Part shown: in pieces, positions 51,281-58,238 of the stretch
How the letters are laid out: each line of letters starts with the position of its first letter
Numbering within the stretch: position 1 is the stretch's first letter
Source: CAYSCW01 sp964449165
GTDB lineage: Bacteria > Acidobacteriota > Aminicenantia > Aminicenantales > Aminicenantaceae
Assembly (NCBI GenBank): GCA_964449165.1
Contig: CAYVAT010000004.1
Coordinates: forward strand, 108,115 to 172,114
Direction: 5' to 3'
DNA length: 64,000 nucleotides
The notes under the pieces: model-generated
Told to the model about the DNA's origin: nothing
Database searches by the model: none
Seen by the model: only the letters and a program-made list of their open reading frames with translations
Translations under genes and position numbers: made by a program

Positions 51281-51652
51281 TTATTTATAAAAAGCATTGT
51301 TGATGGCCAATTTTAATTCTTCCTTTCCGAAAGATTTGATGAAGTAGAAAAAGATATCCTGTTCCCTTACTTTGGCTTCCAATTTCTTGGTATTTTTGTT
51401 TGTGGTCATGATAATCTTTATCTTAGGATCGATGTTCTTGATGATGGGAACAGCCTCATAACCTTTGATCCCCGGAAGTTTGACATCCATGATTATACAG
51501 TTGAAGCAGCCTTCTGATACTTTTTTCAGCGCATCCTGGAGACCTTTTCCTGTTTCCACATAGAAGCTTTCTTTTTTCAAGAAAGAAGACAGTTGGCCTC
51601 TCTGTTTCTCATCCGGGTCTATGATTAAAATCCTTTTCTCAGCGTCAACCAC
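51281..51652 (-). CDS. Stand-alone response regulator receiver
   Basis: The 123-residue receiver starts at a GTG (51652) about 8 nt after AAGGAA. It has ILIIDPDEKQRGQL with one acid of the usual pair, phospho-Asp56 in CIIMDVKLPGIKG, KIIMTTNKN in place of the usual Thr region, and FFYFIKSFGKEELKLAI with the Lys. No effector domain is attached. The DPD acid pocket is a variant. It is the first gene of the receiver pair upstream of the hydrogenase maturation genes. Confidence 0.83.
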   Translation of the reverse strand: MVDAEKRILIIDPDEKQRGQLSSFLKKESFYVETGKGLQDALKKVSEGCFNCIIMDVKLPGIKGYEAVPIIKNIDPKIKIIMTTNKNTKKLEAKVREQDIFFYFIKSFGKEELKLAINNAFYK

Positions 51653-52071
51653 GTGCCATTTCCTTACACAGTAATAGATGCAATTAATGTGCCATTTGCT
51701 GAAGGAATCGGGCCCAAGTGTTTAAACATTATTTTATTGATAACAAATAAGATAGAACAGCAATGGAATGACAAGGCTTAGCCGGCTGAAGAGGAGGATT
51801 TCCAAGTGTGGAATTATTCCCCATTTGTGTTACAAAAATAGCTAGCTTGAGGAAATCAAGGGACGCGTTACATATATCAGAGGATTGGTGCATGGCCATG
51901 ATTTTCTAGTTTTGCTGAGGATAAAAAAATCGTCCAGCAGTGATTTTAAATGATGCAGAAAAATAAAGGTGCCAATGATAGGAAGTATTCTCTTTTATTT
52001 GTCACCATGCTGGACGATTTTGTGAATGATTTTTTCTGGACTAGGGAGGTTTACTGATTCTTCGACAAGAA
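51653..52071. other. Gene-free region between hydrogenase and receiver genes
   Basis: This 419-bp AT-rich gap follows the hydrogenase operon and should hold its terminator and the promoter of the receiver genes. I see no gene in it. The prominent structure is the long inverted repeat at 51926-52021, annotated separately. No clear -35/-10 pair stands out. Confidence 0.6.
51926..52021. repeat. 96-bp inverted-repeat element after the hydrogenase operon
   Basis: AAAATCGTCCAGCA (51926-51939) and TGCTGGACGATTTT (52008-52021) are perfect 14-bp inverted repeats. Inside, AAATAAAG and CTTTTATTT form a second, imperfect stem, so the 96 bp can fold into one long hairpin. It ends 50 bp from the stop of the large-subunit gene. 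It looks either like an operon terminator or mRNA-stabilising structure, or like a small non-autonomous element (MITE-like). Confidence 0.65.
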
Positions 52072-53814
52072 TCATTGTTGTATCACTTGCAGTATCTTTT
52101 CCAAAGTTAATCGGACTGATAAGGAAATTTTCCTGCCCTGACCGATCGACTCAGGCTGAATACCCAGGACGAAAGAATTCTTCAGTAATTCATTGCTTAT
52201 AGGAGTTTTGAGAAAAGGCAGAAATTTATGGCTCAGGACGGCATTCTGGAGAACAAAAGCGAGGGGGATGAGGATCACCTTGCCAGGTGTCTCTTGAAAA
52301 TCTAAGGCATCAATGAAGATAAGGGAGCGTTTGTTTCTTTTTTCTCCAGTGATTCCTTTTTCCTCTATTTCCTCTTCCAGAATAATATCCTCTTTCCCCT
52401 GTTCCCTCAGCCGGCGAGCAAGGGCGATGCCAGCGCCGTCGTCAGAGAGGTTTGGATTGCCTATTCCAACGAAAAGAGGAGAGGAGGATGCTTTTATCTG
52501 ATGCAGCTTATTTTCCCAGTCTTCTTCAGGAGCTTTTTCTACTCTGGCCATGTGAGCCGAACAGCTGATGCAGGGATCATAAGCACGGACAATGATATCC
52601 ATCCTGTCTCTGATCTCGTCTTCTTTCCCTTTGTCCAGAAGTTTTTGGGCTGCGATGTAGCAATATCTTTCGATGTCTTCTGCGTTGATTGCGGTTGGTG
52701 TGATAATATCGGCCAAGGAAACCAGCCCATCAGTCACTTCGTGGTGGTGGATGAGCAAGCCCCGTGGCGCTTCGACGAGTCCGGTTCCTTTTCCTTGTTT
52801 GGAGGTGTATTGAACTATGGCCGGATCCTCCGGGTATTCGAGAAGTTCGTCGACAAGCGGAGGGATCCTCTCAAAGCAATAGAGGATTTCCAGAGCCTGC
52901 GCAGCATTGATGAAAAGAGGATTGATTTTCCAGCGGGAATTGAAATATTTCTCATACTTCTTTCCCGCCTCGCCTTTCAGCCTCTCTCCCAGATTGTTCA
53001 CTCTGGCGAGGGCTCCAACTGAGAAAGGCTCTCCATTGTATCGGCTGCGCTTGGCATAAGAATGGGAGACGACGAATTCGTTGGTCAGCTTTTTGTAATC
53101 ATCTCTGTATATTTTCTCTCCTGAGGAGAGGAGGATTTCATCTCCCCAGAACCCGTAGGCATTGCTGCCCGGCTCGCAGCAGGCATAGAGGGTTTCAGCT
53201 TCAGGGATTTCAGGATACTCGATTGCGCAGAAGAGATCCACCGTTTTAAAGACGAACGGCATGAATTGGATCGCTCTGTTTTTGATCCAAAGGAGCTCTT
53301 CCTTTGATGGGAATTTTCCAAATCCCCCGATTACAGGATTTTCTCCGTGGATATAGCGTCCGCTGATGGTTTTCATGATATGATTGCCGTAGTTCTTCAT
53401 TTCGAGGGCAATCTTAACTTCAAGGTCGAATTTAGATGCCATGGCAATCGCATTGGGGAAGCCCACATAGTCGGGAAGAGCAAGATAATAGATGTGAAGA
53501 GAGTGGCTCTCGATGAATTCTCCCATATGCATCAGCTCTCTCAAGAGAGTCACCTTTGGAGGAACTTGAATAGAGAGTGCGTTCTCCATAGCCCGGATAA
53601 CAGCGTTTTTGTGGGAAAGAGTGCAGATGGCACAGATCCGAGGGGAAATGCTGACATCTTCTTCTGGTGATCTTCCGATGGTCAATCTTTCAATAAGACG
53701 GGGACCTTCGTATATAGAAAACTTGACATTGGTTACGGCTTTGCCGTCAATGGTGGCAGATATGCCCCCGTTGCCTTCCACTCGACAGAGGTGGTCAATG
53801 CTGATTGTTTTCAT
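52072..53814 (-). CDS. hydA: [NiFe] hydrogenase large subunit (group 3b alpha) fused to a HycI-like maturation protease
   Basis: The 580-residue protein has two parts. Residues 1-421 are a complete large subunit: the L1 nickel motif RICAICTLSH (Arg59, Cys61, Cys64, His68) and the L2 motif DPCISCSAH (Asp413, Cys415, Cys418, His421). Normally a short tail after this His is cut off by a separate protease. Here residues 422-445 are a linker (MARVEKAPEEDWENK...) and residues 446-580 are an M52 protease domain like HycI: LFVGIGNPNLSDDGAGIALA, IFIDALDF and VLSHKFLP, with the likely metal ligands Asp459, Asp502 and His529, then VLGIQPESIGQG. The ATG has an AAGGAG site and overlaps hydD in ATGA. The fusion suggests cis or trans self-maturation. 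Confidence 0.93.
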   Translation of the reverse strand: MKTISIDHLCRVEGNGGISATIDGKAVTNVKFSIYEGPRLIERLTIGRSPEEDVSISPRICAICTLSHKNAVIRAMENALSIQVPPKVTLLRELMHMGEFIESHSLHIYYLALPDYVGFPNAIAMASKFDLEVKIALEMKNYGNHIMKTISGRYIHGENPVIGGFGKFPSKEELLWIKNRAIQFMPFVFKTVDLFCAIEYPEIPEAETLYACCEPGSNAYGFWGDEILLSSGEKIYRDDYKKLTNEFVVSHSYAKRSRYNGEPFSVGALARVNNLGERLKGEAGKKYEKYFNSRWKINPLFINAAQALEILYCFERIPPLVDELLEYPEDPAIVQYTSKQGKGTGLVEAPRGLLIHHHEVTDGLVSLADIITPTAINAEDIERYCYIAAQKLLDKGKEDEIRDRMDIIVRAYDPCISCSAHMARVEKAPEEDWENKLHQIKASSSPLFVGIGNPNLSDDGAGIALARRLREQGKEDIILEEEIEEKGITGEKRNKRSLIFIDALDFQETPGKVILIPLAFVLQNAVLSHKFLPFLKTPISNELLKNSFVLGIQPESIGQGRKISLSVRLTLEKILQVIQQ

Positions 53815-54593
53815 GGTTTCTCCTTATTGAGTTGATCAAAGAATCCTTTGATTCTTGTTCCTGCGTAGTTGGCCATTCTTTTTTTGATAGCCTCGAGATC
53901 GAAACCTTTTTCCAAGAGAAGGTAGAACTCAGATGTGTAGTTGGCCCCTTCCACAGGGCCCCAACAGCCGACACAGGGGAGGTTGTGATTGATACAAACT
54001 GAACCGCAGCCATCGGCTGTCAGCGGTCCCAGACAAGGGATATTCCTGTTAAGAAGACAATCATTCTGGTTGAATTTGCAGGTGACGCACACAGGACGAG
54101 GATATTTTTCTGGAGGGTTTCCTTTCAACATGCGGGTGAAGAAGTTGAGAAATTGATCTTTCCCGATGGGGCAGCCGGGAAGGTAATAATCCACCTTGAT
54201 GTAAGCATCGATAGGTTTGGAATGAGCGGGTTTGGTATGAGTCATTTCCACATCACCATAGACTTTTTTGAAATTTTTTTCCCATTCTTTTTGATCAAGA
54301 AAGCGGGCTTGAATCCCCCCGAGGCAAGCGCATATCCCGATGGCCACCACTATTTTTGCGCGTTTTCTTATATCCAGAATTTCTTCCTCTTCTTTTTCTG
54401 TTGAGACTGAGCCTTCTACAAGAGCCACGTCCAGTTCCCCATCGATATTGTCGCTTTTTGCCATGGAGAAAGACTGGATATCAGCCGCTTGGAATATATC
54501 CACCAGCTCCTTCTCGCAATCGAGGATAAGCAGGGCATCTCCTGCGCACCCAGTGAGTTCGTAAATTCCGATTTTTATCTTGTCTTTTATCAT
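53811..54593 (-). CDS. hydD: Sulfhydrogenase delta subunit ([NiFe] small subunit)
   Basis: The 260-residue small subunit carries the Fe-S clusters that move electrons away from the NiFe site. YELTGCAGDALLILDCEKEL and IGICACLGGIQA contain proximal-cluster cysteines, YYLPGCPIGKDQFLNFF the third site, and a Cys-rich tail (VCVTCKFNQNDCLLNRNIPCLGPLTADGCGSVCINHNLPCVGCWGP) the further clusters. No signal peptide is present, in accord with the cytoplasmic group 3 enzymes. It overlaps hydA by 4 bp and lies 10 bp after hydG, in the order B-G-D-A of the Pyrococcus sulfhydrogenase operon. Confidence 0.93.
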   Translation of the reverse strand: MIKDKIKIGIYELTGCAGDALLILDCEKELVDIFQAADIQSFSMAKSDNIDGELDVALVEGSVSTEKEEEEILDIRKRAKIVVAIGICACLGGIQARFLDQKEWEKNFKKVYGDVEMTHTKPAHSKPIDAYIKVDYYLPGCPIGKDQFLNFFTRMLKGNPPEKYPRPVCVTCKFNQNDCLLNRNIPCLGPLTADGCGSVCINHNLPCVGCWGPVEGANYTSEFYLLLEKGFDLEAIKKRMANYAGTRIKGFFDQLNKEKP

Positions 54594-54603
54594 TTCTTTC
54601 CCC

Positions 54604-55464
54604 TTAAATGAGCTCTCTCATGTGGATAACATCCCAGTAGGTAAAAACAGGTCCATCAAGGCAAGTGTAGATGTAGTCTATGGCACAATGTCCGCATTTT
54701 CCTACCCCACATTTCATCCTTCTCTCCAGGGTCATCAGGATCTGGTTTTTGGGTATGTCCAGATTGACAAGTTCTTTGAGGACAAATTTGTACATCACTG
54801 GAGGGCCACAAACGATAGCATAGGTGTTTGAGGGTTCGATTTCTTTAAGATGAGGAAAAAGAGTGGTCACCACTCCGATTTTTCCCTTCCACTCTCCTGT
54901 GTCATCTCCGTCTACGGTGAGAAAGCATTCCAGGTCATCTCTTTCTCTTAAGGAAAAAAACTCCTCACGAAAAATCATTTCCGCAGGTCTTTTGGCTCCA
55001 TGGAGAAGAATAACCCTTCCAAAAAGATCACGGTTATCCAAACAGTAAAGAAGAACAGAACGGAGGGGGGCTGCTCCCAAGCCGCCCATAACAATCAGAA
55101 CATCCTTATTGATCATCTTTTCTACCGGAAAGCCGTTGCCATAGGGCCCACGGACTCCGATGAAATCATTTTCTTTTAACCTGAATATGGCATTGGTAAC
55201 GACTCCAGCCTTGCGGATACAAAATTCAAGCAGTCCTGGCCGGGAGGGAGTTGAAGAAATGGAGAAAGGGGCCTCTCCTGCGCCTAAAACAGAAATCATG
55301 GCAAACTGTCCTGGCTTGTAATTGAAGGAAAGGGCTTTTTCCATCTTGGCTATCCGGACTTGAAAGAATTTGACATCTTCAGTCAGGTGGTATGTACGGA
55401 CGATTCTGGCTGGCTCAGGGATGAATGGGTTGTTAAGGGTTAAAGATTTATTTGCCTCGTTCAT
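54604..55464 (-). CDS. hydG: Sulfhydrogenase gamma subunit (FAD/NAD(P)-binding)
   Basis: The 286-residue protein is a ferredoxin-NADP reductase-like subunit. The FAD domain has FNYKPGQFAMISVLGAGEAPFSISSTP and RGPYGNGFPVE; the NAD(P) domain has VLIVMGGLGAAPLRSVLLY and YAIVCGPPVMYKFV; the C-terminus has a [2Fe-2S] motif MKCGVGKCGHCAIDYIYTCLDGPVF. It transfers electrons between Fe-S clusters and NAD(P)H. I chose the ATG at 55464, which overlaps the hydB stop by 4 bp (ATGA), over an ATG at 55494 inside hydB. NADPH is the usual partner in group 3b. Confidence 0.92.
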   Translation of the reverse strand: MNEANKSLTLNNPFIPEPARIVRTYHLTEDVKFFQVRIAKMEKALSFNYKPGQFAMISVLGAGEAPFSISSTPSRPGLLEFCIRKAGVVTNAIFRLKENDFIGVRGPYGNGFPVEKMINKDVLIVMGGLGAAPLRSVLLYCLDNRDLFGRVILLHGAKRPAEMIFREEFFSLRERDDLECFLTVDGDDTGEWKGKIGVVTTLFPHLKEIEPSNTYAIVCGPPVMYKFVLKELVNLDIPKNQILMTLERRMKCGVGKCGHCAIDYIYTCLDGPVFTYWDVIHMRELI

Positions 55465-56522
55465 TTTGTCACCTCTCGGCTTAGACGATTCCAAAAAGCA
55501 TCCACATCTTTACCTTCCAGAGCATCGCCTACTGTCTTGACATTGATATCGACAGGACAAGTGACAAGACAGCGGCCGCAACCCACGCATGCGGGTTTTC
55601 CGTATTTGGAGACATAGGCCTGTAATTTATGCGTATACCAGAGTTTCAGCCTGTCAGATCTTTTTTCCCTGAAGTTTTCTCCTCCTGCCACTTCAGAATA
55701 ACTTTCAAGAGTGCAGGCATCCCATTGGCGGGTAATGATGGATTTTTCCTCGTTGAGGACAGGATTATCTGTTACATTATAGCAGTTGCAGGTAGGACAA
55801 ACGTTGGTACAACTGCCGCAGGCCAAGCAGGCTGCTCCCAGCTTTTCCCAGAGAGGGTGGTTGTATTTCAACTCCATCAGATCGGGCATCGCCGCAAAGT
55901 TTATTTCTGTTTGAAAAGCCTTGTTTCTTCTCTCTCCCCAATCCATGAAACGCTGGATGTCCTTATCGGTAAGATTTTCATCGAAGAATTCAGGTTTCGC
56001 TCTGATAAGATCGTCTCCCTGGCTCGATCCGATCCAGATAAGATAGTAATCTTCGAGATCGGTGAAAAACAGGTCGTAGCCCTCTTCCACGATATGGGTA
56101 TGAGTGGATTTACACAGACAGTATTCATCAGGCCAGCAGGAGTGGGCTAGGATGAGGGTCTCCGCTCTTGCTTGTGAATAGTAGGGATCATCAAAGATAT
56201 GACTATAAAAACGATCCATGATGAGCAGCCCGTGTATATCGCAGGGATGAATGCCGAATAGAATTTTTTTTGAAACATGAGAAAGATTTACATCATATCT
56301 TTTTTCTGTGGCGGTAAACATGTCGAGGGATGAAGGAAGCATGATTTTTCTAGGGGGAATGATGGTTCTTGTGTAACTGAGGTCAATTTGAGAGAAGTCT
56401 TCGATCAGGCTGAAAATATGTCTGTCGCTGTATTTTCTGACCGGTGCCCAGAGATCAGCATCTTCAGAAACGATTTTCAAAAAGGGGAATAGATTTTTCT
56501 TTTCAAGTTTGATAATTCTCAT
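55461..56522 (-). CDS. hydB: Sulfhydrogenase beta subunit (4Fe-4S)
   Basis: This 353-residue iron-sulfur protein has the two ferredoxin-like motifs CLACGSCTNVCPTCNC and CVGCGRCLVTCPVDINV, the latter near the C-terminus. LFGIHPCDIHGLLIMDRFY is the conserved block of the HydB/AsrA family. It links the hydG flavin to the hydrogenase dimer and, in Pyrococcus, gives the complex sulfur-reducing activity. It is the first gene of the hydBGDA operon, about 63 nt after the predicted sigma-54 start site. The four subunits together define a group 3b bidirectional hydrogenase. Confidence 0.92.
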   Translation of the reverse strand: MRIIKLEKKNLFPFLKIVSEDADLWAPVRKYSDRHIFSLIEDFSQIDLSYTRTIIPPRKIMLPSSLDMFTATEKRYDVNLSHVSKKILFGIHPCDIHGLLIMDRFYSHIFDDPYYSQARAETLILAHSCWPDEYCLCKSTHTHIVEEGYDLFFTDLEDYYLIWIGSSQGDDLIRAKPEFFDENLTDKDIQRFMDWGERRNKAFQTEINFAAMPDLMELKYNHPLWEKLGAACLACGSCTNVCPTCNCYNVTDNPVLNEEKSIITRQWDACTLESYSEVAGGENFREKRSDRLKLWYTHKLQAYVSKYGKPACVGCGRCLVTCPVDINVKTVGDALEGKDVDAFWNRLSREVTK

Positions 56523-56595
56523 TTTTTTTCCTTGTTTAGATTTATTAACCTGGATTATTCATGAATAATGCAGGTTAGTTTAACGCTATATAATA

Positions 56596-56611
56596 TGCAA
56601 ATTATATGCCG
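56596..56611 (-). promoter_or_regulatory. Sigma-54 (-24/-12) promoter of hydBGDA
   Basis: On the minus strand the sequence CGGCATATAATTTGCA (56611-56596) has the invariant GG and GC of sigma-54 promoters exactly ten bases apart, with a full TTGCA in the -12 element and GGCA in the -24 element. It lies 74-89 bp before the hydB ATG. An NtrC-type activator is encoded directly upstream, as a sigma-54 promoter requires. No competing -35/-10 pair was found. Confidence 0.7.
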
Positions 56612-56716
56612 ATTGTCTTAAAAAGCCAAAATCCTTATAACCTATTGAATCAAAAAGAAATAAAAAGATGTGTCTGAGCCAAGTCTTATCAGTTTCGTCG
56701 AGCGGGTCCGGAGAAT

Positions 56717-56735
56717 AGGTGAATTTTCCTCACCT
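56717..56735. promoter_or_regulatory. Dyad, possible activator binding site of hydBGDA
   Basis: AGGTGA-N7-TCACCT is a perfect 19-bp dyad, centred about 140 bp upstream of the predicted sigma-54 start site of hydB. The distance and dyad form fit an NtrC-type upstream activator site. It could instead be the terminator stem of the NtrC-family gene that ends at 56883. I see no second copy nearby. Confidence 0.45.
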
Positions 56736-56882
56736 GCTGTTCAATTTTGACATAGCTTTAGATGCATGGGCTCTTGTTGAAGATGCGGGCGGTCACTCAT
56801 CATCTCAAAACCTGATGGACTTCCGTCTGGCATAAAAAAGAGGATTTTTATGAATGCATCTCGAGATGGGAAAGTTTTGAAG

Positions 56883-58238
56883 CTATTGAATATTGTATTT
56901 CTTGATTTTTGCCAGGAGGGTTTTTCTATCGATTTCCAAGATTTTTGCCGTCTTGCTTTTGTTTCCATACTGAGCTTGGAGGACTAGCTTTATGTACTCT
57001 TTTTCAATTTCTTCCAAGGTCTTGTAGTTTCCTCCGATGGGATCCAGAAGCGCAAGACTCGAGCCGATGCCATGATAAACCAGGTCTTCCAGCCCGATCT
57101 CATTGCTTTGTGAAAGCACCACAGCTCTCTCTATGGTGTTTTCCAGCTCGCGAATATTCCCGGGCCAGTCGTATTCCATCAAAGCCTTCTTCACTGATGG
57201 TGATATTTTTCTGATCTTTTTTTTTGCCTTTTTGTTGTATTTTCTGAGAAAGTGGTCCACAAGAAGAGAGACATCTTCTTTTCTTTCCCGCAGAGGAGGA
57301 AGATGGATGGGGACAACGCTCAGACGGTAGAAAAGATCTTCTCGGAATTTTCCTTCCCTCACACTCTCTGCCAGATTTTCATTGGTGGCTGCCAGGATAC
57401 GCACATCAACCTTGATCGGCTTTGTGCTCCCGATTCGGCTGACTTCTCTTTCCTGAATCACTCTTAAGAGTTTTGCCTGAATATTGAGGCTGATGTTACT
57501 GATTTCATCCAGGAAGATGGTCCCCCCGTTGGCCACTTCAAACCGTCCGTGTTTTGTCTGGTGGGCTCCTGTGAAGGAGCCTTTGACATGTCCGAAGAGT
57601 TCGCTTTCAAAGAGTGTCTCCACCAATGCTCCGCAGTCGACAACAACAAAAGGGGCATTTTTTCTAAAGCTGTGTTTGTGGATTTCCCGGGCAAGCAGCT
57701 CTTTTCCTGTCCCACTTTCTCCGGTGATGAGGACAGTGCTGTCGGAGAGACTTACCCTTTTGACGATATCCATGACCTGATTCATGGGACTGCTTTTACC
57801 GACAACCATATCGAATTCAGTCATCCCTTCGAGTTCCTTGCGGAGGGAGAGATTTTCAAAATATATTTTTCGGCTGTCCAGAGCTTTCTTCACCACTATG
57901 CGCAGTTCTTCAGGGCCAAACGGTTTGGCTAGATAATCACATGCGCCCCGTTTCATGGCCTCTACTGCTGATTGGATAGAGGCAAAGCCGGTAATGATGA
58001 TGACCGGGGTTTCTGGATTTTCTTCTTTTATCTTGGTTAAGACTTTCATTCCATTTATGCCGGGCAATTTCAAGTCAAGAAGAACGAGGTGGAAGAATTT
58101 ATCCTTGAATGCCCTTAGGCCCTCAGTTGAATTTCTTGCTGCCTTGACTCGATAGCCTGTCTTTTGAAGAGCTTGAGTACAGGAATCTCTAATGGATTCC
58201 TCGTCGTCGATGATTAGAATATTCGCTGGTTCATTCAT
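56883..58238 (-). CDS. NtrC-family sigma-54-dependent response regulator
   Basis: The 451-residue protein has a receiver domain (about 5-122, phospho-Asp55 in LVLLDLKLPG), an AAA+ domain (about 143-370) with Walker A GESGTGKE (173-180), the sigma-54-contact loop GSFTGA (220-225, Ser in place of the usual Ala), Walker B GGTIFLDE and NRxxxLR-like WPGNIRELENTIERAV. A Fis-type helix-turn-helix closes the protein (SKTAKILEIDRKTLLAKIKKY). It overlaps its kinase gene by 8 bp. The sigma-54 promoter for hydBGDA lies just downstream, so the hydrogenase is its likely target. Confidence 0.93.
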   Translation of the reverse strand: MNEPANILIIDDEESIRDSCTQALQKTGYRVKAARNSTEGLRAFKDKFFHLVLLDLKLPGINGMKVLTKIKEENPETPVIIITGFASIQSAVEAMKRGACDYLAKPFGPEELRIVVKKALDSRKIYFENLSLRKELEGMTEFDMVVGKSSPMNQVMDIVKRVSLSDSTVLITGESGTGKELLAREIHKHSFRKNAPFVVVDCGALVETLFESELFGHVKGSFTGAHQTKHGRFEVANGGTIFLDEISNISLNIQAKLLRVIQEREVSRIGSTKPIKVDVRILAATNENLAESVREGKFREDLFYRLSVVPIHLPPLRERKEDVSLLVDHFLRKYNKKAKKKIRKISPSVKKALMEYDWPGNIRELENTIERAVVLSQSNEIGLEDLVYHGIGSSLALLDPIGGNYKTLEEIEKEYIKLVLQAQYGNKSKTAKILEIDRKTLLAKIKKYNIQ

